A stretch of 23,368 nucleotides of DNA from Fragilaria crotonensis (GCA_022925895.1 JAKSYS010000807.1:1-23368), one strand, 5' to 3'. Positions 1 to 10,345 are shown, numbered from the stretch's first letter. The notes: generated from the letters alone by a model not told the origin. A program made the numbers and translations.

Positions 1-2330
1 TTTATTCTTTAAGTGGACTCAAACATTCCTTGAACTCTGTGTGATTTAACAACTACCAATCTCATCATCAATCCTTTTTCTTCCGTTTGGCATTCTTGAA
101 CAACAAGACATTAGAGAAAGCAAGGCAGGATCAATCTTCTAAATCTCTTGCTCTACCTTTGCCAACAACAAAATGCAATTGGTATGATGCTTCAATGCTT
201 CCTTGGAGAATTCCTTTGTTGGTGCCAAGCAAGATAGCCAGAAGATTTGGTAGAACCAGGGTAAAAATGTAGCATATAGCAACCTGCGGCCGGGTTTACT
301 TACCCCAGTCATCAATTTAGCTAGTTCAGCAAGAATGCCTGCTGGAGAACTAACTGTCCTCCTCTACACCAATAATTGTGCTGACTCAAGTGAAAGCACA
401 TTGAGCAGTACATGTCAGTGTTGCAACAAATCAAATTGTGCATGTCAGTGCTGAGCAAAAGTGTTCAAAATGCACTGTTGCCCATATCTGGATGCATGAA
501 GAATCACAATTTATGCGGCCATTGCTCAACTTGTTGAAGGAATGCCCTGTCATCCTCTTGTGGCACTCCCTATCCCAATTTGATATCGGTATGATGCATC
601 TTACTTTGAGAATCTTAACTGAACTAAGGCACTTATGCAGTGCCAAGGCAGTGAAGAAAATAAATGCAAGAAACATTGCTGGCTTTGAATGCTCCACAAA
701 CAATTACCACTAAATTCCTTCCACCCATCAAAGTCATCATTGATGGATGGCATATTCACCTTCAACTTCTCTTGATGGCAGTGGCACATTCTTCTTGATG
801 ATTAACTTGCCTTGCTCCATCCAAAATGAATGCGGCTTTCTCACGTTCTTTACTATCCTCCTATGGGATATTGATGCGAAGAATGTTGTCATCATAATTC
901 CTTCCCCTACATGAGCTCAAGATTTCCTGCCAATAATGGTGGAATTCGTGGCAAAGCTTGTATTGTCACGGGAGTGAACTAGCTACACTAGTGGTGGTGG
1001 TGAAACAACTGAACGTCACGATGCTTCCTGGGGCATTAGTGGGGCAGCTGCTGCTGTCCTGGCTGGAAAGAACAGCCAAACAGCAGCCACTTGTCCCAGA
1101 GTCCTAAAAACTTTGACTTGTTGCGATCAAGAAGGCGGGACAGCTCATTTTGGCATCGATAGCTCCTCAATGCTCTTGCGCAGCATTCAATTTCCATAAC
1201 AGAACATCACTGTCACCTATCACGTCAAATGCCACGAAAGAACATTCAATCACTAACGCCATGTAACACAAGAACATCAGGAAGCAGCTTGTTGGTTGAG
1301 GGCAAGGTGTCAGTAGCAAACAGGGAAGTTGTATTGACTTACTATAGTAGATTCTTTTCTTGTCAAACAGCATGCAGGTGAGGATCCCTTGAGCTTGCCC
1401 AATTGCAGGGGGTTAGCAACTGCCCCCACCAATCTCTGATCGCCTACCACACCGAAGACAAGATGCGCTGAAGACACAAATGCCTTCCCCATACCGTGTT
1501 TAGTTTCACTGGATACCTCTGGGATCATTCTCTAAGTGCCTACAGGGGTCATCACACTCACAGCCATTGACATTGAATAATCCCGAGAAGTTGAGACACA
1601 ATTTTGATGACCTCACATTTGTGATGGACTGTACTATCTCACTTGAAAAGTCTTTCATGGGCTTCAATGGAAGTGCATGTCGTAGAAGGGACCAAATAAA
1701 GGCAAATTGTACAAACTTTCATTTTCATGTTGCATCATTGATGCTGTGACACTAAACAGCAGAGGTCACATTGTGTCCTCTCTCATCACCCTTTGCTGAA
1801 GCAATGAATCGAGCACATCATTTCTCTCTTTTCTTGCTGAATTGATATTGATATAGTGGATGTCATGGTCACGAAACCCTTGGAGTGAAAAAATATACAA
1901 GTCAGCTCCACAATGTTTAAGGACTTCATTACCAACAACGTTGAGGAACCCCTCCCCTGCTGCTCCTTGCCTCAATTGGGGTTGATATCAATGAGATGTC
2001 AAAGTCAGACATTCCCGGGAATGGAAAAAATCACTCAAAAAGTTCAGCTCCATAATTTTTTAACACCTCCAGTACCAAACAACATTCTGCAATCCGCGAT
2101 GTAAATTATGCAACCATTCACTCAAGATAAGACGGAGCATTTCTGAGTTGGTCAATACGGTGTACAGGGTTTATGAATACCAAGGGTGTTTATTCCTCCC
2201 ATCGGGTGGCGAGTCAATAGCCTCTCATTTAAAACCTACACCTGCAAATGGAGAACGACCAGCTAAGGAAACAGGAAAGGCGGATGAGGACCGGATTCCG
2301 AGGACTGATACTCTGATTGCCCAACTGAGT
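1..2330. other. Gene-poor, decayed region
   Basis: No open frame above about 90 codons is present and none shows a motif I recognise. Short frames lie on both strands (for example minus 1310-1528 and 1766-1975, plus 438-713 and 2148-2348) and are interrupted by stops in a way typical of old, decayed coding DNA, probably mobile-element remains. I see no terminal repeats, tRNA or simple repeat that would delimit an element. The plus frame 2148-2348 is rich in charged residues near its end and could be a coding scrap, but its only start is TTG. Confidence 0.4.
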
Positions 2331-3063
2331 GCTACAACTAATCATTAGATTCATTCGGATATCAGTGAATTTCGATCAGAGCCAATGCCGACGAAATTGT
2401 CCGACCAGCCTGATTAGACGGTTTCGTTTTCTTTCAACCCGTCCGTTTCTAACGAAAGCAGTTGGCACTTCCAGCATAATTGATCCGCCTGAAATGACAT
2501 TGGCACCAGCCGAAGTTGCCACCCAGCTGGCTGAGTCCCCAGGTCAACTTTCTTGTTTCGATATTGAGGTAACGGAAAGAACTTCCAGCCTCCGCAACGG
2601 GCAATGCGTCATGCCCCTCTTGCAACGTCAGGACGACAATATCATGCAGAAACCTCACGTATCGTTTGCTAGGTTCCTTGTTAGCTGGTGGATGTGTTAT
2701 TTCCAAGGATTCATTTCCCTCGCACTCACTGCCGTTTTGGAAGAATCCATTCACTAGCACAGAAGCGGCAGTCTTTTCAGCTGCCTGTTCAGTTTCAGTG
2801 CTGAATCAGGGCTTTTGCAATTCCTCGAGGCATCCTCCGCTAGACTGTCTGCACTATCCATAACCTCAGCTGCTCTTTTAGCCCCAGATACTGGTCTCCC
2901 AGACGAGTTGGAGCAAACAAGACGCACCGATGGCGTCGTGGTTTGGGCATGTCATCGCCGACGTGCGGTCTTTAGTATCGCGACGTCCTTGTGCCTGTCG
3001 AGAAGGGCCCATCCCTCACGAGTTCTCGCGTATGCCCATTCAGTAATCACCTCGCGTCTTTGA
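2328..3063. other. Unassigned open region beside the DUF6824 gene
   Basis: The plus strand is open in one frame across this stretch apart from a single TAG at 2755-2757. The minus strand has two long frames, an open stretch of about 100 codons ending at 2449 and another between about 2990 and 2770. The minus frames are rich in Ser, Asp, Glu and Ala, as in the tails of many diatom regulatory proteins, and lie directly downstream of the minus-strand DUF6824 gene. They may therefore be further exons or a frameshifted tail of it. The plus frame has no recognisable motif and may be a shadow. Neither reading is secure. Confidence 0.3.
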
Positions 3064-3075
3064 CCTGGGCGTTAC
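2995..3075 (-). other. Possible second intron of the DUF6824 gene
   Basis: An 81-nt GT-AG candidate: donor GTAACG after the ATG codon of EM, a TTACTGA branch-like motif, and acceptor CCCTTCTCGACAG. It is in phase 0 and similar in length to intron 1. If used, it removes the stop at 3040 and replaces the last 10 residues with a 38-residue tail ending at TAA 2878-2880. There is no domain evidence for the tail, so this is only a candidate. Confidence 0.35.
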
Positions 3076-3557
3076 CATCTCTACGTAGTCCATTATTGCA
3101 ATACCTTCCCTCTTCAGCTGACTTCTTGTTTTGAGATTCAAGTCAAGATGCTTCTGCACCAACCCTGATCGGTCTCGAAGAGAATGTCCGACCTGCAAAG
3201 GAGAAAATTGTGAGGCTTCTGAGGACTGCGCTGGTGGTTCAATACTACGAGTAAAATCCACGCTTCAAACCTTACCTTCATTTTCGTCGCACTGTACGTG
3301 ATCTCTGCAAATATTCCTCTTTTGTCTCGCTGAAAGCGATATCCTGCTGCTAGTGCAATATCGATGACGGTGCGGACGAGACCGGTTTTAAAGCTGCGGG
3401 ATTTACTGTCAACGTACTCCTGAATAAACATATCCACAAGTCGTCGAAAGCGTCGATTCCCAATGAAGTTGTACATATTATGCCCTCGACCGATCAATAT
3501 GTCTCGGTCTCCTGGTCGTACCAGATAACTCGATTCTGAGCGGGGAGATTTCTCCAT
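3040..3557 (-). CDS. DUF6824 domain protein (two exons)
   Basis: Exon 1 is complement 3276-3557 and exon 2 complement 3193 minus one (3192) to 3040, giving 144 residues. The domain starts near residue 17 with RDILIGRG, followed by GNRRFRRLVD, a basic stretch with KTGLVRTVID, GYRFQRD and, across the splice site, SATKMK then VGHSLRDR. This order (D-x-L-x-GRG, GN-x-x-FR, GRFL-like, A-x-x-K-x-x-x-x-LR) is the signature of DUF6824, a family expanded in diatoms whose biochemical function is unknown to me. The basic, compact fold suggests nuclear or DNA-related work, but that is inference. I chose the ATG at 3557 because its context (CACCATGG) is strong; an upstream in-frame ATG at 3710 has a weak context and would add 51 residues. 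No membrane segment or signal peptide is seen. The 3' end is uncertain because a second intron is possible at 2995-3075. Confidence 0.75.
3193..3275 (-). other. Intron of the DUF6824 gene
   Basis: An 83-nt GT-AG intron: donor GTAAGG, acceptor preceded by TTTTCTCCTTTGCAG. It sits on a codon boundary (phase 0). Its length is not a multiple of three. Removing it moves the reading from a meaningless tail into the frame that supplies the last conserved block of the domain (VGHSLRDR), which is the strongest evidence that it is spliced. Confidence 0.85.
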
Positions 3558-3691
3558 GGTGCACGTTGTGCTGACAGAAACGTCGAGGCATTCGCTGCTG
3601 TGGATTCGTGTGATTGAGCCCTGAGTGAAACTGATGCAAAAAGGACCTTGAAAGAAGTTCCGCTGTTCGGAAAATCGCCTTTCTGCATGGT

Positions 3692-4436
3692 GTACTTGCA
3701 TTGGTATCATACCCGAGACCCGAGTATGCTGTTACGGTACTGTACACCTACCTACGACGTATGCATATAATACAAAAAAAACACGGCATGCATAGGCCAC
3801 AGGATGTACCAGGTACTAGTACCACGTACCACGTACCATATACAGTGTACAGGTAGATGTATGCATACGTCATGCAACGTGCAGCCACAAAAGCATAAAA
3901 CGGAACTTTGGCATGAACATATATACCGATACGATGTATAGGTATATATATCGTGTCATGCATCATGCATCATGCATCATATGAACAAGCAGAATTTGCT
4001 ATATGTTTGGTGTGTGCATATTCATAAAAGTGCAACAACGCAACAACTCCTTGTGAGCATACGCATACGTACGACAGCGACGCGCACCGCACCTTTGCAC
4101 ATGGTTACCTGGTTACCTAGAGTTGTACGACGGATATAAGCGAACGACGCTTACAAGAACTTCGGTACCACGGTACGAATACCCTATCGCCTGAAGGCAA
4201 ACGAATGACCTTGACAACCAGGCTGCAGAAATGATCGCAACAATCAAGCGATTTATTGTCTACATGTACAAGTACCAGGTATGCATACAGTACAGATCAA
4301 AGTATGATATCTTCACATAAGTTGTTGACTGTTCCCAGTTCCCGGTCACATGTGAAACCCGCCCTGTGTGAAGATAGCCCAATGCTTCCTCTCTATACAG
4401 TACATTTATCTGATACCAGGTACTAGTACAAGGTAC
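3692..4436. repeat. GTAC-rich palindrome cluster
   Basis: I count 20 GTAC tetramers in about 745 bp, where about three would be expected at random. Five lie within 31 bp at 3806-3836, spaced 6-7 bp apart. A 15-bp string, ACCAGGTACTAGTAC, occurs twice (3808-3822 and 4415-4429). Many are embedded in longer palindromes such as GGTACC and AGTACT-like strings. Confidence 0.7.
3957..3980. repeat. 7-bp tandem repeat (CATGCAT)
   Basis: Three exact copies of CATGCAT followed by CAT. Each unit is itself close to palindromic (ATGCAT). Confidence 0.9.
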
Positions 4437-4621
4437 ACGTCGACAGCGATCATGAACCGTTTCGAATTCGTGCGCACGAAATTGCAATTTATTCGTCTTT
4501 CGGAAACGTCAATTTGCGAACACGAAAGACTGACGCACGCTGACAATTTAAATATTGAACATACACATACCAATAGGCAGCCATAGCAAATTGAGAACGA
4601 CCATAAAGTCATACATGCATG

Positions 4622-4647
4622 GTACCAGTTAAAAAGGGCTTAGAACC
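4622..4647 (+). repeat. Left terminal inverted repeat of the MITE
   Basis: Exact reverse complement of 5321-5346 over 26 bp. The outermost GTAC may be target duplication and not part of the element. Confidence 0.9.
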
Positions 4648-5320
4648 GATAAAATGGCTTAGGACCATTAATGCGTTAAATTTTTTTGTGCCTACACAAA
4701 AAGCTCGCATTTTGTCGAATTCGACCTGTACTTGTATGCAAAAGTTGCTCGTATACCCATCCCACACAAGTAACTGACTGGGTGCAAAACGGCATCTCAA
4801 CTTCATTTCAAGGAAATTGAACTGGCAGATTCGCTGAGAATTTCAATGCACCTTGCAAAATTTCACGCTTCAAGCTGGGCCAGCCGTTTGATGATACATC
4901 ATAGGACTCAGTTTTTTCTATACCTGCGAAAAAAATATTAACTCCTATAACGTCAGTATTGATCCTAAACTCACTCATGTCCGTGGATCAAAAAACTCTT
5001 GGATATCTTGGTACAAAATCTACAGCAGAAGTAACGTAGCAGTAAAAGTGGATCATTCGGCAAATGCGTGAAAAAAAATTCCCGCCAACATATAAATTTT
5101 ACCTCATGTACGGATAAAATTGTATGTATGGCTTTGAACCAATGCAGCGACGAACGAGTCAATTGAGAAGGTGAATGAATCGACAACTTTGTTGTCCAGT
5201 ACTTAAATGATTAACTTTTAGTGTGTAAAAGAAGCAAAATAAGCTTTCCTAAACGAGCTGAAGTTGGAAAGGATGCATTTTGAGAAAGATACTGTGAGTC
5301 GAAAAATGCGTTAAATCATT

Positions 5321-5346
5321 GGTTCTAAGCCCTTTTTAACTGGTAC
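5321..5346 (-). repeat. Right terminal inverted repeat of the MITE
   Basis: Exact reverse complement of 4622-4647. It begins GGTTCTAAGCCC and ends AACTGGTAC on the plus strand. Confidence 0.9.
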
Positions 5347-5584
5347 TCGTCGCAACTTATCTGGATTACAAAGTACTTGTACCATACTCGGAGTATGTCG
5401 TAAAAGTTGTGACGCTCGCGTTATGATCTCGTCTCAACCCCCTAAACGTAAAATCTGTACTGGGCATGGTCTTTTCACTGATGTTCAGCCATCATCAATT
5501 CAGTTGACGGGCAAGGCGTAACTTCATGCCGTGTAGGATGTCCCAGACCAAATGGCCACGCTTCTGCCTACCCGGCAAGATGAT

Positions 5585-5965
5585 CTAAGTACACAAATTG
5601 GCAGGATTGTTGTGAGTCGAGACATGGCTGGTGATGCATTTGCCTATTGCTGCAGACTTCTTGCACTGTGTGGTAGCATTCTGAATTGAACTTCTTCCTT
5701 GACATTGACTCAGGTTAAATGTCTGACATTTTGTCACAAGAATTGGACTTCTTCCTTGACTTTGACTCTGGTTCAATGTCTGACATTTTGTCACAATAGA
5801 TGAAAGATGGCCCACTAAAGGGAACACCCCCAGCATATGCAGTTTATAGCAAAGTCCCCTCAATGATTCCACGCTATTCTTTGTACCTCCATCTCCATTC
5901 TCAAACATGATGGGTTCAATTGTTGCCTTGTTCTTCAAAGAGGACCATGCCATGACAGGAGACAT
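5585..5965 (-). pseudogene. Unidentified coding remnant with tandem repeat
   Basis: A 126-codon frame. Its first half looks coding (WSSLKNKATIEPIMF, then a run with GTKNSVESLRGLCYKLH), while its second half is two 19-residue tandem units around VTKCQT and SQCQGRSS. The frame can be extended upstream by about nine codons before a TGA. I do not recognise the family. The AT-rich, stop-laden setting suggests a mobile-element or host-gene remnant and not a working gene. Confidence 0.35.
5683..5796. repeat. 57-bp tandem duplication
   Basis: Two adjacent 57-bp units (5683-5739 and 5740-5796) that begin GAATTG and end TTTTGTCACAA, with about five mismatches. The length is a multiple of three, so the minus-strand frame through it stays open. 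Confidence 0.85.
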
Positions 5966-6896
5966 GTTGAGGTCATTTCGGAACCCATTTTGTGATCACC
6001 TTGTACATTGATCTCCTGTTTGATTGAAGTCTAAAAGAAGTTGCATATCAGCATCCTTCCCTTAGGTGGAGGTGGTGCATTTGGTGTCATTGTCTATCAG
6101 ATGTTACCATTATGATTTTGTAAAGACACAACAAATTTCATAGGTTAATCTCTGGTAGAACCTTTTCCAAGAGGATGCAGGCTTTAAACAACCTTGGCAG
6201 ATCACTATCTGTGAGAGTGCCAAGGTCCAGGGAAGAAGGCAGCCATACATTGTTGGGTAGTGCTTTTCCTAGCTGTGTTGGGTGGAAGTAGTTGGTGTGG
6301 AGGAATGTGAGTAGATTCCTAGTAAGCATTGGACAAGGAATCGTTTATTTCTTTTCTGTGTTTTGCCTTCTTTGAGATATGTAGCTGGTGTTGTCTTAAA
6401 TTGTTGCAGCCATTGTGGTCAGACAGCCCAGATGGGCAAATTTGAAGGAGCTTGGTCAAAGTGACAAGAATGTTGCGGCATAACACTTAAACTCTGATAC
6501 ACGTTTCTTACCACTAACTAGAGTCTATTTCTAGGTGAGTGCCTTTCATGTTGCTGGCCCTGAGGCCTGGACATTTTGGGAATTATATTTGAAGAGAACA
6601 AGGGTAGTGTGAACTAATGCATCTCCAATAAGAGGAAGCACTCAGCATTAGGAAAAAAATCAGACCTTATGAGCAGCAGCAACAAGAATACCAGAGTAGT
6701 CGTGGAGCAACAAGCAAGAATCCAGCCAAAGGGGTTGAGGAGGTACACTGAAGGATCAGTGGAACAGAAGGGGTGTCGGGTGACAAAGACATTGGCTCCT
6801 CGGACCAAACATAGATAATCACATTCCTCCTTACCGTCAGATACAGTGTCGCCTGTGAACTAGTAATGAACCCATTGCAACAAAAAACCATCTATT

Positions 6897-7970
6897 TTAC
6901 GTACTGCCGCAGCGACCATGACTGAGATACGCTCGACCCTCACGGTTAGACACATCTCCCGAAGGAGTGCGTCCAACGTTTGTAGTCCCATACTGTCCCC
7001 GAGGTGACCCTGCTAAGGGGTCCTCATCCCTGTGCCGGTGCGTAGTACTCCCGGATGGACCGTACGTTTTGGATGGCTTTAGCTTTCCCACTATGAAGAC
7101 TCTGAATGAAAGTCGGCCCGTTGATTGTTAACCATGTCTGAATAACCCAGGAGGGTTGTTCCAGGTGAGTCCTTACATCAGGAAATAACAGAGCCTGCGC
7201 ACTTCGTTCCATATTGTTTCGTTGATCGTAGATCCATTTTAACTTCCGTGTCATTTCTTGCTTCTCCTTGTTTATCGCTCTTGTGGCCTCATCTTTACCA
7301 TGCACATCCGCGTTCCGCTGGATCCATAACTTATGCCATTCTTTCCAGATAACCATGATAAAAGTGACCTGGCGGCCACATTTTCCAGGGTTGTCTTTTG
7401 TAAACTGATTCCAAATTTCATACAAATGCGTGTTTTGAATATCTGCCCAATGCTGACAAAACCTGCCATTAAACAGCTGCCTCCAACCTATTCTCTTTTG
7501 AGCATCAATGAGAGGCAGGATGTAATTCTTGCGCAAAGTAGACCGCTTGCGGTGCGTCGTGGAGTTCCTGTCCCAAATAGAGCCATAGACCGCTTGCGGT
7601 GCGTCGTGAGTTCCTGTCCCGAATAGAGCCACTGCCGGACTGCTTCCAAAAGCAAGCTTGACTAGGTGCGTACGTATTATTGGTGATACACGCATCACAA
7701 AGGTCGTGAGCAATTAATGACGCCGTTGATTTCGTTTGGCCGATGGACACCTGAGTATAGTATGATTGCAATCCTGGTGAAGGGACGCACAGCAAGTTGT
7801 CCTTTATGCATTCGGTTCTTCTGGCTGTGGGTTGGGAGAATACCATGAGCAACCTTAACGTAGTGCCGACGACGGGGAATCTGCTTCCAAAGCATTCTTC
7901 CATGTGCCTGCCAATTGATGGATGCTGTGGTAGCTTCCGACCATTTATTTCTTGTTCGTATGTATTCCAA
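6897..7970 (-). pseudogene. LINE C-terminal domain
   Basis: Covers the part after RNase H. An upstream frame (7695-7970) holds WQAHGRMLWKQIPRRRHYV followed by VAHGILPTHSQ, typical of the Trp/basic block that follows RNase H in this family. A longer frame (7024-7713, 229 codons) contains IWNQFTKDNPGK, VIWKEWHKLWIQRNADVHG and SIREYYAPAQG. The putative zinc-binding block between them is damaged by frameshift and by a 47-bp duplication. The C-terminus near 6897-7024 is shifted again. The role in the element is presumably RNA or target-DNA contact; this is inference. Confidence 0.7.
7541..7630. repeat. 47-bp tandem duplication inside the LINE
   Basis: Units at 7541-7584 and 7588-7630 both read GACCGCTTGCGGTGCGTCGT, then GAGTTCCTGTCCC and AATAGAGCC, with one indel and one substitution between them. 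A third partial echo lies just beyond (AGAGCCACTGCC). It repeats the HDAPQAVYG coding block in two frames. Confidence 0.85.
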
Positions 7971-8041
7971 TAAGGGAGGGCCGCAATACGCTTGGCGTAC
8001 AGCTGCCGCCAGAGATGGTGATGTGACGGTACCTTGTTTGA

Positions 8042-8640
8042 TTAAATATACTGGACTCTAGCATGTGATGTGAGAGGCACTATTGTGCAATATTGTCCGT
8101 GATGATTTTGGAATTGCCCTGACAAGGTATCTGCATCAACGTTCAGACGTGCCATTAGTGGGAGTTGGTCATATGGGAGTTTGTCGTCCTGTTGACCTTT
8201 GACGTATTTTAGACATGACCCATCAGGTAATTGTTCCAAGGCACTTTGAATCTCAATAAGAATATCGCAGTCCGGGCATAAGACATCGAGAACGACTTTG
8301 GCACCATCAATTTGCACCGGCTCATCTTATGGCAGAAGATTTTTATCTCCTCCTCCAATGGTCTTGAGAACACTTTGATTATCCGTTGTAAGTTCTCCAT
8401 TCCAAGGGTTGACCTTCCCAGTGAATTCTGCGATTCAAATGAGGAACCTCAGAATGGAAAACAATCTGTATGCTTCGGAGCGATACAATAATGGATAAAG
8501 ACCTTGCGCAGGTCCCATCCCTGTTGGCGCTTGGACACCAAGATCCGTACTAAGCACCCATCTAAAGGCTCATTGGGTCATAAACCGGACCGAGCCATCT
8601 TACGCTGCTCGGAGGCCGTGTGAAAGTGCTTCGCGTAGCG
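8042..8640 (-). pseudogene. LINE RNase H domain
   Basis: The four acidic positions of RNase H can be followed on the minus strand: D in DGSV (about 8600), E in YRSEAYRL (about 8480), D in TTDNQSV (about 8375) and D in NVDAD (about 8140). The conserved KYVKGQQDD and YDQLPLMARLN blocks precede the last one. A TAA interrupts the first strand after HGLRAA, further stops lie near 8570 and 8325, and the frame shifts near 8400. The catalytic residues therefore survive although the reading frame does not. In a live element it would degrade the RNA strand of the RNA-DNA hybrid. Confidence 0.8.
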
Positions 8641-8879
8641 CGTTGGGGTCGTCTACATGCATAGTAGTCAATTGGAGGACATCAAATTCCCCTGGTTCCA
8701 ATGTGTTCACGTAAGCGTGGAATATTGCTGCGCGATCCGTCGGTCTTGGAAGTCACAGAGTTGGGTGAACTACTGTGTCCCATAGCCAGTAATAAAGGGT
8801 TGTGTGCATATGCTTTGACATCAATTGAACTGCATGCGTCATTCTTCTTGATCTTATTGTGCTGTCGCCGACGAGGGTT

Positions 8880-9610
8880 GAGACGATATTCGCCTGGCTG
8901 GGTGGTTTGTTGGAGTACAGACTTGGTACAAGTCTAAGTCGACTCGGATGTAGAGTCTCCGTTTACGAAGGTGAGCAAAATGTTGTAGGCGTTGCAGTTA
9001 TCTCGGATGTAGCCACGAGCCTATCGGTTTGTGAAGTTGTCCGTTTCCTATACTCCATAATTTGTTCGCTCTTCTCCATAGCATCCATTTGTCTTCGGAT
9101 GGTGGGTCTTGATTAACGTGAAGTCACGTCGTTGCACTGCTCTGTATTGACGGGTTTCCTGCCAGTTTGTTGAGATCAAGTGAAGTGCCAGAAGTGTCAG
9201 TGAGGCAGATCCAAGACAGTGATTGCCTGTAGGAATAATTGACAATAATCTAAACGACGAATCTGTGCTGCGGTGAATTTTTTGGATTTTAAAATGTGAT
9301 CCATGATATGTTTGTCAGCTTGGCACTGGAGTGTTGGCACTCTTGTTTCAACAAGTTAGATGGTTGCATTGATGATGTTGGCCATGAATGTGCGCATCCA
9401 TGTCAACCATCGCCACTCGAGATGAGGCAAATCTTCGTATACTCGTTGGAGGATTGAATATGATGTCCCGGCTGTCATTTGTGTCCATGCCATTGTACAG
9501 TGTAACAGTTTTCCAGAAATGGTATTTGGTTGTCGCAAATCTTTTATTGATGTGGTAATTTGACCGACGCCTTGATGCATGTAGAGGTGTCTGAAGTTTG
9601 CTCCTCCATA
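8880..9610 (-). pseudogene. LINE region downstream of the RT core
   Basis: Carries the blocks that follow the RT thumb in this family: GGANFRHLYMHQGVGQ (about 9600-9570), SILQRVYEDLPHLEWRWL, TRVPTLQC, IMDHILKSKKFTAAQIRRLDYC (quoted here in part) and, further on, LWRRANKLWSIGNGQLHKP. Stops lie at the end of NATI (near 9357), after DLPH and after WLHPR. The block order is right but the part that should precede it, with the catalytic YxDD, is absent. Confidence 0.7.
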
Positions 9611-9629
9611 CGCCATAAGTCCATACCGC

Positions 9630-10345
9630 CTGATAAAGTGCAATTCTCCACTTCATTCCAAGCATCATATCATAATCTGCTTTATATATATGTATGACGC
9701 GCGTACGATGGAAACAGATCTGATTGTCGGGATCTTTAAAAGGATTGTGTTAAAGACAGTCCTCCACAGCTGGTAAGCATATCCTCTTTCCAATGCATAA
9801 TCTATGTCAACATGGAGGGTCAGCAAACAGCCTTGCATGTGATTCCATTTGTCTTTCTTTGCTTCTTCCTCTGGCATTCCATCCTCTAAATCAGAATAGG
9901 CATGTCGCGATATCAATGCTTTATAATGTCCAAGGTGCATACTGGATGGGGGAGTTGATGTCGATTCTGTCCACACTCGTAATTTGTCCACGTATTCTTG
10001 CTCCGTGATTTTAAGGTATGATTCTCTTGCCGCCATTTCTGCCGAATGCTGCAAGTGGTGTGTAAGAAAAGCTACGTTTTCGTCGAGACCCGTTGCATCA
10101 TACGTCCCATTCAATACATCATCTAAACTGACCCCATTGCCACAAAAATCAACTTGTTTGATCAACTGTGCGACAGTAAACAGAGGTCCATGCTTTTGCC
10201 CGAAATGCTTCTGATTGCACTGAAGTAAATGGTACAATATTTCTGTGAGAACTACGATTTGCCTCCATTGCATACAGTGCTTAGGATCACTACTAGCAAG
10301 GTGGAGTGGTGTTTTGATCCTTGTAACTCCCTGACGCTCGTTCAC
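9630..10345 (-). pseudogene. LINE reverse transcriptase, N-terminal part only
   Basis: The 226-codon frame 9665-10345 holds the fingers region: STPPSSMHLGHYKALISRH, then an acidic stretch and WRTVFNTILLK. A frameshift at the TTTTAAA run near 9735 leads into DPDNQICFHRTRVIHIY and ADYDMMLGMKWRIALYQ at 9650-9735, which match the family. After KWRIALYQAV the sequence jumps straight to the far-downstream block GGANFRHLY. The palm with its catalytic aspartates and the thumb are missing, so the copy cannot reverse transcribe. Confidence 0.8.

Larger units (their letters stand above)
3558..4621 (-). promoter_or_regulatory. Upstream region of the DUF6824 gene
   Basis: This is the non-coding stretch upstream of the DUF6824 start. 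It has no long open frame and carries the GTAC palindrome cluster and the short repeats listed separately. No TATA box or known diatom promoter motif can be assigned with confidence. It is called regulatory by position only. Confidence 0.3.
4622..5346. mobile_element. Non-autonomous DNA transposon (MITE-like), 725 bp
   Basis: The two ends are perfect 26-bp inverted repeats (4622-4647 and 5321-5346) beginning GTACCAGTTAAAAAGGGC and ending TTAGAACC. No open frame inside exceeds about 70 codons and none resembles a transposase, so the element is non-autonomous. Just inside the left end GGCTTAGAACC is repeated as GGCTTAGGACC (4656-4666). The string AATGCGTTAAAT occurs near both ends in the same orientation. 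Both outer ends carry GTAC, so the true tips may be CAGTTAAAAAGG with GTAC as a 4-bp target duplication. The superfamily is not assigned. Confidence 0.8.
5347..6890. other. Decayed region between the MITE and the LINE
   Basis: The only coding-like traces are minus-strand fragments at 5585-5965 and 6138-6329. The rest is interrupted by stops in all frames. I see no long terminal repeat or inverted repeat bounding it. The stretch 6614-6891, just past the 3' end of the LINE, may hold its 3' tail, but no poly-A or short tandem tail is visible. Confidence 0.4.

Noticed and set aside
2449-2760. 103-codon minus frame as a separate gene
   Set aside because: Its only upstream start is GTG, it follows an in-frame TGA, and no motif is present. 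It is kept only as part of the uncertain region downstream of the DUF6824 gene.
7333-7626. 97-codon plus-strand open frame
   Set aside because: It is antisense to the LINE C-terminal domain, which has matching family blocks on the minus strand.
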